Source: an uncultured SAR86 cluster bacterium (lineage in GTDB: Bacteria; Pseudomonadota; Gammaproteobacteria; Magnimaribacterales; Magnimaribacteraceae). Taken from it: 56,636 bases of DNA. Below are positions 1-7,376 of the stretch, in pieces. The notes below the pieces were generated by a model. The model was not told the origin of the DNA and did not search any database. It worked only from the letters and a program-made list of their open reading frames with translations. The stretch covers positions 1-56,636 of the forward strand of contig CACLAF010000008.1 of the NCBI GenBank assembly GCA_902604855.1. Direction: 5' to 3'. Made by a program: the position numbers and the translations under genes. Each line of letters starts with the position of its first letter. Position 1 is the stretch's first letter.

Positions 1-1
1 C

Positions 2-1075
2 AAGTCTGAAGGTCTCTGGAATTTATTTCTTCCAGAAAATCCTATGGGTGAAAGCATGAGTAACTTAGATTATGCACCTTTGGCTGAAATTATGGGAAGA
101 TCAGGTTTAGCTTCAGAAATATTTAATTGCTCAGCTCCAGATACTGGAAATATGGAGGTTTTGGCAAGATATGCAAATGAAGAGCAACAAGAAAGATGGT
201 TAAAGCCTTTATTGAATGGGGAGATTAGATCTGCCTTTGCAATGACTGAACCTGCTGTCGCTTCTTCTGATGCTACAAATATATGTTCATCTGCTGTATT
301 AGACGGAGATGAATATGTGATAAATGGAGAGAAATGGTGGACTTCTGGAGCAGGCGATCCTCGATGTAAAGTTCTTATTTTTATGTGTATGACAAACCCG
401 GACAATCCTAAACACCAAAGACAATCACAGATTATTGTTCCAATGGATACACCTGGAATAAAAATTGAACAAATGATGCACGTATTTGGTTACGATGATG
501 CACCTCATGGTCACGGTCGTGTTTCGTTTAAAGACGTAAGAGTTCCAAAAGAGAATTTACTTCTCGGTGAAGGGCGAGGTTTTGAAATATCTCAAGGAAG
601 ACTAGGGCCTGGAAGAATTCATCATTGCATGAGAACTATCGGAGTGATGGAAAGAGCACTTGAATTTATGATCAAACGATCTGAAGAAAGAGTTGCATTT
701 GGAAAGAAAATTTCGACTTTAGGTGCTAACTATGACTATATAGCTGAAAGTAGAATAGATATCGAAACGTCAAGATTACTAACTTTAAATGCTTCGCATA
801 TGATGGATACAGTTGGAAATAAGGTAGCCAGAAGTGAAATAGCACAAATAAAGGTACATGTACCTATTGTCGCTTGTAGGTTAATCGATAGAGCAATACA
901 AATGCACGGTGGCGGAGGTGTCAGTCAAGACTTTCCTTTAGCCAGCATGTATGCCCATATGAGGACACTCAGACTAGCTGATGGACCTGATGAAGTGCAT
1001 AGAAGAGTTATTGCGAGGGAAGAACTTTCAAAATATGCCGACCAATCTGAAGAGACTATTGTTACCAGAGATTAA
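2..1075 (+). CDS. Acyl-CoA dehydrogenase, ACAD10/11-like (5' end outside the window)
   Basis: FAD-dependent enzyme that oxidises an acyl-CoA to the 2-enoyl-CoA in fatty-acid or branched-acid breakdown. The frame is open from the left edge: codons before the first ATG at position 44 read [12 protein letters not shown], a conserved segment of this family, so the true start lies upstream and 358 residues are visible. Motifs seen are [16 protein letters not shown] (middle, beta-barrel domain), [24 protein letters not shown] at the start of the C-terminal helical domain, and [11 protein letters not shown] near the end. The last replaces the YEGT of medium-chain enzymes and is typical of ACAD10/11-like members. 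The preferred substrate cannot be read from the sequence. A 146-base gap separates it from lpdA. Confidence 0.9.
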   Translation, partial: KSEGLWNLFLPENPMGESMSNLDYAPLAEIMGRSGLASEIFNCSAPDTGNMEVLARYANEEQQERWLKPLLNGEIRSAFAMTEPAVASSDATNICSSAVLDGDEYVINGEKWWTSGAGDPRCKVLIFMCMTNPDNPKHQRQSQIIVPMDTPGIKIEQMMHVFGYDDAPHGHGRVSFKDVRVPKENLLLGEGRGFEISQGRLGPGRIHHCMRTIGVMERALEFMIKRSEERVAFGKKISTLGANYDYIAESRIDIETSRLLTLNASHMMDTVGNKVARSEIAQIKVHVPIVACRLIDRAIQMHGGGGVSQDFPLASMYAHMRTLRLADGPDEVHRRVIAREELSKYADQSEETIVTRD

Positions 1076-1221
1076 TTTTATAAATAAAAAAACTCTTTCA
1101 TAGCCTATTTATTTTGATTATTTGAAATTTCTGTAATCTGTTCTATCTAAATTTCTCATTTTTCAGAAACAAAGAACTAAATAGGGTTACATATAGATGT
1201 TATGATTAAAAATTCATACTT

Positions 1222-2622
1222 ATGTACGATATTTTAATAGTAGGTAGTGGACCAGCAGGATATGTAGCTGCAATAAGAGCTACTCAACTTGGAATGAAAG
1301 TAGGATGCATAGAGCAGTCATCTATAGGTGGAACTTGCTTGAATATTGGATGTATTCCATCAAAATCGTTACTCGATTCTTCATATAAGCATTATCAATT
1401 GGAAGACCAGTACTCAAACCATGGTATTCAGGTAAATGATGTAAGTATTGATTTGAAAAGGATGATGTCTAGAAAAGATGCTGTTGTAGAACAGCTCACA
1501 AATGGAGTAGGCACATTATTTAAATCCAGTAAGATAGATCTGATCGAAGGTAAAGCAAAAGTCACTTCAATCAATTCAGTCGAAGTTACTAAAAATGGTT
1601 CAAGTGAGTTGCTTGAAGCAAAGAATACCATCATTGCTACAGGTTCATGTCCTGTGGAACTCAATAACATTAAGTTCACAAGTAACATTGTTGATAGCGA
1701 AGGCGCTTTGAAGTTTGAAAAAATTCCTGAACATCTATTAGTCATTGGAGCAGGAATAATTGGATTAGAGTTAGGTAGTGTTTGGGCAAGATTAGGCTCC
1801 AGAGTAACAATTTTAGAAGCTCAACAAGATTTTTTGCCTATGTTAGACCCAAGGATGTCTAGACAAATTCTGAGAGAATTTAATAGGCAGGGATTGGATA
1901 TAAAATTCGGTTCTATTGTTTCTGATATAAATGAGACCAATACCGAGGTAGAGGTAACATACCAAGAAAAAGGAAAAGAAATTAATCTAAAAGTTGAAAA
2001 AATAATTGTAGCAATTGGGAGGAAGCCAAATACCTTTGATTTATTCAGCAAAGATTTAGTTTCCTTGGATGATAAAGGCTTCATAGGCGTGGATGAATTT
2101 TGTCAAACTAATACTAAGAATATTTGGGCGATTGGAGATGTTGTGAGAGGACCAATGCTTGCTCATAAAGCATCCGAAGAAGGTATTATGGTTGTAGAAA
2201 GAATATTTGGTAAAAATACTCAATTAAACTATACCCACATCCCAAATGTAATTTATACCCATCCTGAAATAGCATGGGTGGGTATAAACGAAAAGGAGTT
2301 AAACAACCTAGAAATTGATTACAAATCTGGATCTTTTCCTTTTGCAGCCAGCGGAAGAGCATTAGCATCAGGAGAAACAATTGGCTCTGTAACTATTCAT
2401 GCGGACAATCAAACTGATAAAATATTAGGAATACAAGTTTTTGGACCCTCTGCATCGGAGATTTTGCAACAAGGCTTGATAGCAATGGATAATGAAATAA
2501 CTTCAGAAAAATTCAGTTCAACTATTTTCAGCCATCCTACTGTTTCTGAATCACTTCACGAGGCTACGCTTGCGATGAATCAAAAGGCCATTCATATTCT
2601 AAATAGAAAAAAGAAAATTTAA
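1222..2622 (+). CDS. lpdA: Dihydrolipoamide dehydrogenase (E3 component)
   Basis: Flavoprotein disulfide reductase that reoxidises dihydrolipoamide with NAD+ in 2-oxoacid dehydrogenase and glycine-cleavage complexes. The 466-residue length is normal. Visible features: FAD-binding GSGPAG at residues 8-13, redox-active pair C39/C44 in GGTCLNIGCIPSK, a second Rossmann glycine motif (VIGAGIIGLELG) for NAD near 175, the AIGDV motif near 305, and the active-site His-Glu pair H438/E443 in SHPTVSE. No E1 or E2 gene is adjacent, so it is a stand-alone E3, possibly shared between complexes. No clear Shine-Dalgarno precedes the ATG. Confidence 0.93.
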   Translation: MYDILIVGSGPAGYVAAIRATQLGMKVGCIEQSSIGGTCLNIGCIPSKSLLDSSYKHYQLEDQYSNHGIQVNDVSIDLKRMMSRKDAVVEQLTNGVGTLFKSSKIDLIEGKAKVTSINSVEVTKNGSSELLEAKNTIIATGSCPVELNNIKFTSNIVDSEGALKFEKIPEHLLVIGAGIIGLELGSVWARLGSRVTILEAQQDFLPMLDPRMSRQILREFNRQGLDIKFGSIVSDINETNTEVEVTYQEKGKEINLKVEKIIVAIGRKPNTFDLFSKDLVSLDDKGFIGVDEFCQTNTKNIWAIGDVVRGPMLAHKASEEGIMVVERIFGKNTQLNYTHIPNVIYTHPEIAWVGINEKELNNLEIDYKSGSFPFAASGRALASGETIGSVTIHADNQTDKILGIQVFGPSASEILQQGLIAMDNEITSEKFSSTIFSHPTVSESLHEATLAMNQKAIHILNRKKKI

Positions 2623-2728
2623 GTTTTTTCGTATATCTATCAATATTTTTACTAGAGCTTTACAAAAATATTAGTAGAAGTTCTAATTAGTTATTCAAGA
2701 AGAAACTTTATTAATAGGGGAGAATTAA

Positions 2729-3949
2729 ATGAGTAAAGTAAATATATCTGGAGCTTGTGATCCAAAATTTTCTGAGATAAAAGACATTTTTAAAGAGGCC
2801 CTGGAGAGTGGTTTCGATACGGGAGCCAATATAGCGATAGAACACAGAGGCAGAATGGTTGTTAATCTAATAGGCGGTTCAAAAGATAGAGAAGGTAAAA
2901 TCCCTTGGACTGATAAGACTATTCTAAATGTCTTTTCAACAACTAAAGCAGTTACAGCTATTTGTATAGCAAGGCTCATGGATCAAGGTAAATTAGATTT
3001 ATCAAAAAAGGTTTCAGAATATTGGCCTGAATACGCTTGTTTAGGCAAAGAGAACACAAAGGTTAGTGATTTTTTATGTCACAGAGCAGGAATGTTTGGG
3101 TTTAAAGGAGGAATGCCAGATTTACCCCTATCTGATTGGGAGGGTTGGACTAAAATGTTGGCATCTCAATCGCCATTTAGAGATCCAGGATCATCTCAAG
3201 GTTACCATGCCTTAACATATGGTTGGTTAGTAGGAGAAATTATTCGAAGAGTTGATGGAAGATCAGTTGGTCAGTATTTTCAAGAAGAAATAGCTGAACC
3301 TTTTGGAATTGATTTTCAGATTGGACTTAGTTTGGAAGAAATAGATAGGTGTGCTGATATTCTTCCAGATCCAAGATCAGAATCTATGGTAATGAAGTTA
3401 TTGCCATACATGCCTGATTTTATGCTCCCAGGACAATTAAAGGCTCTAAAGCAAATTCTCAAAGGAGGAGATTATCAAGTCGCTTTTGAGAGCTTTGAAG
3501 GAGATCAAGAAATGTTTAATTCTGTTGAATGGAGACAAGCAGAAATCCCTTCAGCAAATGGACATGGCACCGCAGAATCTTTGGCCAAGCTTTTTGGAAT
3601 TTTGAGCACAGGGTGCGAAAGAGAAGGTAATAGAATATTTTCTGAAGCAACTCTTAACAAATGTCTTCAGCCTCTTTCCGAAGGTCCTGATACAGTTTTA
3701 TTTGGCGCAGGTATAAAATTTGGAATAGGTTTTGATCTCGGACTTGGTATAACAACAATAGGTCAACCAGATCATCCTAATACGATTTTCGGCCATTGCG
3801 GGGTTGGAGGTTGTGTAGCTTTTGGTGATGCAGAAAACCAAATTGGTTATGCTTTTTTATGCAATCGAATGCACAAGCCTCAAGAGCTGTACAAATCAAC
3901 TAACAGCCTTACTTCAAAACTCTTTGAAATTATCCAAAAACCTTTATAG
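2729..3949 (+). CDS. Serine hydrolase, class C beta-lactamase/esterase family
   Basis: A 406-residue penicillin-binding-protein-fold hydrolase. The nucleophile motif SxxK is S70-T-T-K73, a Tyr motif Y159-H-A follows, and GHCGVGG late in the chain takes the place of the KTG/HGG triad. Such proteins (EstB-type esterases, lactonohydrolases, serine beta-lactamase-like) usually cleave esters or amides; the substrate is unknown. No signal peptide is evident, so a cytoplasmic esterase is more likely than an antibiotic-resistance enzyme. A strong Shine-Dalgarno (AGGGGAG, 2716-2722) fixes the start. The next gene begins 28 bases downstream and may be co-transcribed. Confidence 0.85.
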   Translation: MSKVNISGACDPKFSEIKDIFKEALESGFDTGANIAIEHRGRMVVNLIGGSKDREGKIPWTDKTILNVFSTTKAVTAICIARLMDQGKLDLSKKVSEYWPEYACLGKENTKVSDFLCHRAGMFGFKGGMPDLPLSDWEGWTKMLASQSPFRDPGSSQGYHALTYGWLVGEIIRRVDGRSVGQYFQEEIAEPFGIDFQIGLSLEEIDRCADILPDPRSESMVMKLLPYMPDFMLPGQLKALKQILKGGDYQVAFESFEGDQEMFNSVEWRQAEIPSANGHGTAESLAKLFGILSTGCEREGNRIFSEATLNKCLQPLSEGPDTVLFGAGIKFGIGFDLGLGITTIGQPDHPNTIFGHCGVGGCVAFGDAENQIGYAFLCNRMHKPQELYKSTNSLTSKLFEIIQKPL

Positions 3950-3977
3950 TAAATCCTTTAATAAACAAGGAGGAAAT

Positions 3978-4613
3978 ATGTTTTGTGGAGCAAATATAAG
4001 TAAGGTTGCAGATGGAAAAATATCTGAATACACAGCATGGATGATGGAATGGGCTGAAATAATGAATTCAAAAGGAATTGCAAATAGTATCAAATCTTCA
4101 GTTTCAGGAGATCCTGAGCCATATGTCTACGCAGTCACTATGTCAAAAGACGCAAAAGAATTCGGAGAGAAAATGGATGAGGTGAGATCCTCTTCTGATT
4201 TTATTTCTTGGTTTGGCAAGGCTGCTAATGAGAGAATTTCTCATGGTATTGATTCATTCATGATGGACTTACAGCCTGGTTATGAAAGGGCAACATCACT
4301 TTCTGAAGGAGTAATTGTAGGCAATGTTTGGGAAGTTCTTGATTATGAATTATTCTATGGAAATGTTGCTAAAGCTAGAGAAATCCATGAGAAACATGGA
4401 GGATTAGTCAGATCATGGACAATAATCGGGGGAAGATATGCAGGTAATATGCAATACAATATAAGTTTCGAATCTCTCTCAGCCTGGGGCAAATTCATGG
4501 AAGACATCAGAGAAGAGCAAAGTGCTTTTAATTTAGAAGTGATGTCCCAAGGAAAGATTTCGGCTAACTCTCTCAACCAAGTCGTGCTTGATAACCCAAT
4601 GATGGTCAAATAA
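3978..4613 (+). CDS. Uncharacterised protein with two alpha/beta-barrel-like repeats
   Basis: I do not recognise this 211-residue protein. The reading frame is open further upstream inside the hydrolase gene, but the start is placed at the ATG at 3978 because AAGGAGG lies at the right distance before it. The N-terminal half (AWMMEWAEIMNSKGIANS, then YVYAVTM) and the C-terminal half (AREIHEKHGG, GGRYAGNMQYNISF) have a similar plan of helix, glycine-rich turn and strand. That suggests a duplicated dimeric alpha/beta-barrel (NIPSNAP/ABM-like) fold. No signal peptide or membrane segment is seen. It follows the beta-lactamase-fold hydrolase by 28 bases and is closed by a hairpin, so the two may be one unit. 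Function unknown. Confidence 0.72.
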   Translation: MFCGANISKVADGKISEYTAWMMEWAEIMNSKGIANSIKSSVSGDPEPYVYAVTMSKDAKEFGEKMDEVRSSSDFISWFGKAANERISHGIDSFMMDLQPGYERATSLSEGVIVGNVWEVLDYELFYGNVAKAREIHEKHGGLVRSWTIIGGRYAGNMQYNISFESLSAWGKFMEDIREEQSAFNLEVMSQGKISANSLNQVVLDNPMMVK

Positions 4614-4625
4614 ATCTTATAAGCT

Positions 4626-4662
4626 TTAAACCCTTAAAAGATCATATCAATTAAGGGTTTAA
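4626..4662. terminator. Hairpin between convergent genes, probable bidirectional terminator
   Basis: Perfect 12-base inverted repeat: TTAAACCCTTAA at 4626-4637 and TTAAGGGTTTAA at 4651-4662 with a 13-base loop. It sits in the only sizeable gap between the end of the + strand gene at 4613 and the end of ppnP at 4696. There is no long T-run after either arm, so it is a weak terminator by that criterion, but position and symmetry fit. Confidence 0.6.
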
Positions 4663-4695
4663 GATGCTTGATAACTTTAACAAATAATGTGGTCC

Positions 4696-5013
4696 TTATT
4701 CATCGACGTAAGAGCAACAGTAATCAAATATACTTAAAACTTTTACTTTAAAAGAAGAATCCTTAGGTACTTCAAAAGACATACCAGCTTTCAATTCTTT
4801 CCAACTTTCCTCTTCGGATATCAATACTTCAACTTCGCCAGAGGTAATTTCCATTAATTCTTTCTGGCTAGTATTAAATTCATATTCTCCAGGAAGCATT
4901 ATTCCAAGAGTTTTTTTTCTTCCGTCTGAAAAAAGTATATTTCTACTTGTTACCTTTCCATCGAAATAAAAGTTAGCGTTTTTTTCAACACTAACATTTT
5001 TTATTACTGTCAT
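4696..5013 (-). CDS. ppnP: Pyrimidine/purine nucleoside phosphorylase (DUF1255/YaiE family)
   Basis: Small cupin-fold phosphorylase that cleaves nucleosides with phosphate to give the base and ribose-1-phosphate. The 105-residue protein follows the Escherichia coli YaiE/PpnP pattern: YFDGKVTSRNILFSDGRKKT, LGIMLPGEYEF, ELMEITSGEVEVLI, and FEVPKDSSFKVKV, ending in a Cys/Tyr-rich tail (DYCCSYVDE). Length is close to the family norm (about 94-105). It is the last gene of a leftward run of small genes and lies 10 bases after a secreted hypothetical protein. Confidence 0.88.
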   Translation of the reverse strand: MTVIKNVSVEKNANFYFDGKVTSRNILFSDGRKKTLGIMLPGEYEFNTSQKELMEITSGEVEVLISEEESWKELKAGMSFEVPKDSSFKVKVLSIFDYCCSYVDE

Positions 5014-5023
5014 ATCCGCGAAT

Positions 5024-5428
5024 TTATCTAGCTATTAAGTTCACAACTGCAAATTCTTCAACTGTAGTTCCACATTTCTGCGCTACTTGGTCGTAAAGAT
5101 CAGACCATATTTTATCATTTGCTTGCCAATCAAATGCTTTTTCCATGGCCTCAATCGAGTCATGTAGGTCAACTGCTCCTATGGTTCCATCTGACCAAAC
5201 TCCCGGAGAAGAAGAGTAGGAGATAGGACTATTAACTCTTTCATAAGCGATTGTCCTTTTTACAATCTCAATCGATTCATCAACTTTTCCTGAGGGACAC
5301 TCACCTTTATAAATAACGATGACTTGACCAGGTTTTGCAACGGGCATTAACATTTCACTCGATGCATGATGCATTGTGAAAATATTAATTGAACTCAATA
5401 ACAACAAGGCTCCTAAAATATATCTCAT
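5024..5428 (-). CDS. Exported hypothetical protein
   Basis: A 134-residue protein with a cleavable signal peptide (MRYILGALLLLSSINIFTM, cleavage probably after the HASS region). The mature part has a conserved-looking strand (GQVIVIYKGECPSGK), two cysteines (one in GECPSG, one in QKCGTT), and a helix-rich C-terminal half with many acidic residues. The single strand followed by helices could fit a ferredoxin-like alpha/beta barrel, but I do not recognise the family. A good Shine-Dalgarno (GGAG) precedes the ATG by five bases. It lies just upstream of ppnP in the same direction. Confidence 0.7.
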   Translation of the reverse strand: MRYILGALLLLSSINIFTMHHASSEMLMPVAKPGQVIVIYKGECPSGKVDESIEIVKRTIAYERVNSPISYSSSPGVWSDGTIGAVDLHDSIEAMEKAFDWQANDKIWSDLYDQVAQKCGTTVEEFAVVNLIAR

Positions 5429-5490
5429 ATTAACTCCAAAAATAATTTAATTAATAATAGCACTAAGAATTGAGTGTTTAGGGATAATTC

Positions 5491-5700
5491 TCATTTATCC
5501 TTTTTACAACTTACCCATTTCTTTCTGAGCTTATTTCCATAATTCGGGAAAGTTCTATCACACTTTTTCTTTCTTATCTCCTCAACTTTGCTCCATCTAG
5601 AATCATCGGTATTTATAGTATTCTTGAGTTGATCTTCAAAAGAAAAAGAAGACAGACTATAAGAAGACAGAAAGCATAGTAAAAACATTAATTTCTTCAT
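5491..5700 (-). CDS. Small exported cysteine-containing protein
   Basis: A 69-residue protein with a clear signal peptide (MKKLMFLLCFLSSYSLSS) and a short basic mature part of about 45 residues with two cysteines (KKKCDRTFP and WVSCKKDK) that could form a disulfide in the periplasm. An AGGA lies before the ATG. It follows the acidic 74-residue gene by nine bases. Family not recognised. Confidence 0.55.
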   Translation of the reverse strand: MKKLMFLLCFLSSYSLSSFSFEDQLKNTINTDDSRWSKVEEIRKKKCDRTFPNYGNKLRKKWVSCKKDK

Positions 5701-5709
5701 AGAAATGTC

Positions 5710-5934
5710 CTAATTTCGTTGATTCCCCTTTAGGTTATTGAATACTGAATCAACTTCTTCTTCTTCGAGGCTTTCACCAAATTCATCAATCAACTGTGAC
5801 ATATCATCATATTCCTGTTCATCTTCTATGAGAGACCTTTTACTAAATTCGTCCTCTGACATTAGTTGACGCATAGATGGCTTAATTTCATCAACGCCGG
5901 CTCTCCAAAATAATTTAAGCAATTTTTTTAACAT
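5710..5934 (-). CDS. Small acidic hypothetical protein
   Basis: A 74-residue, Asp/Glu-rich protein with no signal peptide or membrane helix. The N-terminus is basic and hydrophobic (MLKKLLKLFWRAG), the remainder strongly acidic (EDEQEYDDMSQLIDEFGESLEEEEVD), likely helical. Its ATG overlaps the stop of the preceding 53-codon gene as TAATG, an arrangement for coupled translation. Function unknown; the overlap is the best evidence that both are genes. Confidence 0.5.
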   Translation of the reverse strand: MLKKLLKLFWRAGVDEIKPSMRQLMSEDEFSKRSLIEDEQEYDDMSQLIDEFGESLEEEEVDSVFNNLKGNQRN

Positions 5935-6095
5935 TATTCAAAAGGCTCCCAAAGTTCTATAGGACAGCCTTTCTTTGAGCATTCAGTTGAGTAACCTTTA
6001 AAGAAAATTGTCCTACCTTTCCTATCTTTTTTTGTATCACCGATTTTATAAAGTTTCTTTGTCACAGACTCATGATCATTAACTAAAGTTACCAT
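5934..6095 (-). CDS. 53-residue small protein (short gene)
   Basis: Reading the minus strand from the ATG at 6095 gives 53 codons ending in TAA at 5934-5936. The protein is basic at first (VTKKLYKIGDTKKDRKGR) and ends in a cysteine pair spaced by four (ECSKKGCPIELWEPFE). It overlaps the end of the upstream membrane-protein gene by 17 bases and its stop overlaps the next ATG by one base, so it fills an otherwise empty slot in a leftward run. No clear Shine-Dalgarno is seen, which fits reinitiation after the upstream gene. The Cys-x4-Cys tail could bind metal, but this is a guess. Confidence 0.45.
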   Translation of the reverse strand: MVTLVNDHESVTKKLYKIGDTKKDRKGRTIFFKGYSTECSKKGCPIELWEPFE

Positions 6096-6285
6096 TTGTT
6101 ATAAGTAACCATACAAAAAAGCCACTCACTACTAGTATAGAGATATAGACACTCCATTTATTTGCCATTTGTTTCCTTACTTTTTCAATATCAGGATTTT
6201 CTTCTTTATTAGAGTTATCTGATAAATTTCGAAACCACAAAACTCCGATAAAAATTAATACAGCTAATAGAATTAATTCAATCAT
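6079..6285 (-). CDS. Small membrane protein, two predicted helices
   Basis: A 68-residue protein with a transmembrane helix at residues 2-18 (IELILLAVLIFIGVLWF), a charged loop (SDNSNKEENPDIEKVRKQ) and a second helix near 45-63 (VYISILVVSGFFVWLLI). It begins eight bases after a possible 23-codon gene and overlaps the next small gene. Family not recognised. Confidence 0.5.
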   Translation of the reverse strand: MIELILLAVLIFIGVLWFRNLSDNSNKEENPDIEKVRKQMANKWSVYISILVVSGFFVWLLITNGNFS

Positions 6286-6291
6286 ATTTCT

Positions 6292-6363
6292 TTAAACAAA
6301 GAATTCAATTACAAGTCCAATTATAAGACAAATACCTATTACCCAATTCACCCAGTTATTCAT
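6292..6363 (-). CDS. Possible 23-residue single-helix membrane peptide
   Basis: The minus strand from the ATG at 6363 encodes 23 residues: MNNWVNW, then a hydrophobic stretch with GICLIIGLVIEFFV, then TAA. It starts inside the last codons of the DUF5652-like gene (eight-base overlap, ATGAATAA) and ends six bases before the next membrane-protein ATG. It exactly fills the gap between two membrane-protein genes. It is very short, so chance is a real alternative; overlap and uniform hydrophobicity are the only support. Confidence 0.3.
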   Translation of the reverse strand: MNNWVNWVIGICLIIGLVIEFFV

Positions 6364-6544
6364 TGAAATTAGTATATTCTTTTTTCTTTCTATAAATGTA
6401 GACCATTTCAGGAATACCTAACAAGTTAAAAATTAGGAAAAATAAAAAAGACTTTTTGTCATTAAGTTTGGATGCAATCCAACAAGCATGGTAAGTCCAA
6501 TATACTTCCCAAGCAGCTATGATAATGAATAAGATTATCAACAT
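6356..6544 (-). CDS. Small membrane protein, DUF5652-like
   Basis: A 62-residue protein with two hydrophobic segments. The pattern WEVYWTYHACWIASKLNDKK followed by SFLFFLIFNLLGIPEMVYIY resembles the small bacterial membrane family DUF5652 (W..YW..KaxalW.aak, then LNTLGIlpIiYl). The tail is basic (RKKKEY). It is the first gene of the leftward run, transcribed away from tRNA-Val. The family has no established function. Confidence 0.55.
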   Translation of the reverse strand: MLIILFIIIAAWEVYWTYHACWIASKLNDKKSFLFFLIFNLLGIPEMVYIYRKKKEYTNFNE

Positions 6545-6618
6545 AAGTATCGATCTATTTTAGGATATTTATAACAGATTTACTTTTAACAATTGTGATC
6601 ATATGACGGAATTCTCTA

Positions 6619-6624
6619 TATAAT
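6619..6624 (+). promoter_or_regulatory. Candidate -10 element for tRNA-Val
   Basis: A perfect TATAAT lies 17 bases before the mature 5' end of the tRNA. No good TTGACA-like -35 sits at the usual distance; the closest candidate (TTGTGA, 6593-6598) would need a 20-base spacer. Start of transcription would be about 6631. Confidence 0.45.
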
Positions 6625-6641
6625 GCTAAAAAATTGACAAT

Positions 6642-6719
6642 AGACACGTAGCTCAGTCTGGTTAGAGCACCACCTTGACATGGTGGGGGTCGGTGGTTCG
6701 AGTCCACTCGTGTCTACCA
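6642..6719 (+). tRNA. tRNA-Val (anticodon GAC)
   Basis: All four arms fold: acceptor AGACACG/CGTGTCT (7 pairs), D arm GCTC/GAGC, anticodon stem CCACC/GGTGG with loop TTGACAT (anticodon GAC), T arm GGTGG/CCACT around TTCGAGT, discriminator A and a genome-encoded CCA at the end. The body is nearly identical to the known gammaproteobacterial tRNA-Val(GAC). It is a lone tRNA, with no integrase or duplicated 3' end nearby. Confidence 0.97.
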
Positions 6720-6725
6720 ATATGT

Positions 6726-6893
6726 TTACTGCTCTTCTTCTGCTTCTTCCTCTTTATCTGACAATACACCTCCAATAACTTTAAAAGGAACTTCAGCCAC
6801 TTTGATAGCTGTTGACACAGCTGTTGTAGTTAAACTAGCCACTGCACAACTTGATAAAGAAAATACCATGAAAATTAAAAAGAAAGATTTCAT
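6726..6893 (-). CDS. 55-residue lipoprotein (short gene)
   Basis: The minus strand from the ATG at 6893 encodes 55 residues: a signal sequence MKSFFLIFMVFS with lipobox L13-S-S-C16, a Thr/Ala/Val-rich middle (AVASLTTTAVSTAIKVAE, then VPFKVIGGVLS), and an acidic tail (DKEEEAEEEQ). This layout resembles the very small lipoproteins of the NF038104 type in other gammaproteobacteria (LSGCAVxALVxxxVKVGxKVVGTAV). A Shine-Dalgarno-like TAGGGG lies about ten bases upstream. It would be anchored to a membrane by lipid; the function is unknown. Its 3' end lies six bases from tRNA-Val, convergent to it. Confidence 0.7.
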   Translation of the reverse strand: MKSFFLIFMVFSLSSCAVASLTTTAVSTAIKVAEVPFKVIGGVLSDKEEEAEEEQ

Positions 6894-6959
6894 TTTATAC
6901 CCCTAATTAAATAACTTTATTACAATACACTTTTATCAAATTTAATTATAGGAATTAAA

Positions 6960-7370
6960 ATGATCACACTTTTTTATGCATGTGCACTGACGATACTTGC
7001 ATTAGTATTAGCTTATTTGACTGGTCGTCAAAGGTTCAAAACTGGAACTAATCTAGGTTTAGGCGATAGCTTTGAATTGTTACAAATATCAAGAGCACAC
7101 GCTAATTTGCTAGAAAATGCTCTACTTTTTCTTATTCTTTCATTCCTTCTTGAGACAGTAGGAAATATTCCAACTTTAGCTATCGGTATCCTTGGAGATG
7201 TTTTTTTAATCTCTAGAATATTTCATGCCTACGGTATCACAAGAGAAGGGGCAAGCAGCATATTCAGAGCACTAGGGACTATTGGTAGTCTTATAGTTTT
7301 GATTACTCAATCCATCTGGGGCTTTATTATTTCGATAACTTGGATGGCGAATAATAATTGGGGGCTTTAG
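6960..7370 (+). CDS. MAPEG family membrane protein
   Basis: A 136-residue integral membrane protein with four predicted helices, the MAPEG plan (membrane-associated proteins in eicosanoid and glutathione metabolism). Visible family features are RQRFKTGTNLGLGD after helix 1, SRAHANLLENALLFLI leading into helix 2, and SRIFHAYGITREG. Bacterial members are often glutathione-transferase-like and may detoxify lipid peroxides. It is preceded by AGGA and lies six bases upstream of a secreted methionine sulfoxide reductase fusion, so the two may serve the same oxidative-damage response. Confidence 0.82.
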   Translation: MITLFYACALTILALVLAYLTGRQRFKTGTNLGLGDSFELLQISRAHANLLENALLFLILSFLLETVGNIPTLAIGILGDVFLISRIFHAYGITREGASSIFRALGTIGSLIVLITQSIWGFIISITWMANNNWGL

Positions 7371-7376
7371 TTAAAG

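Noticed and set aside
2642-2672. Inverted repeat AATATTTTT/AAAAATATT after lpdA as a terminator
   Set aside because: The stem is only A-T pairs and has no following T-run; such palindromes are expected by chance in this AT-rich DNA.
2729-3949. Antibiotic-resistance beta-lactamase
   Set aside because: SxxK is present, but the protein lacks a signal peptide and the KTG triad; an esterase-like hydrolase is more likely.
3822-3977. Extended N-terminus of the 211-residue unknown protein
   Set aside because: The upstream part of the frame lies inside the hydrolase gene and lacks a Shine-Dalgarno; AAGGAGG just before 3978 fixes the start.
6642-6719. tRNA-Val as a phage or island integration site
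   Set aside because: No integrase gene, no duplicated tRNA end and no base-composition break nearby.
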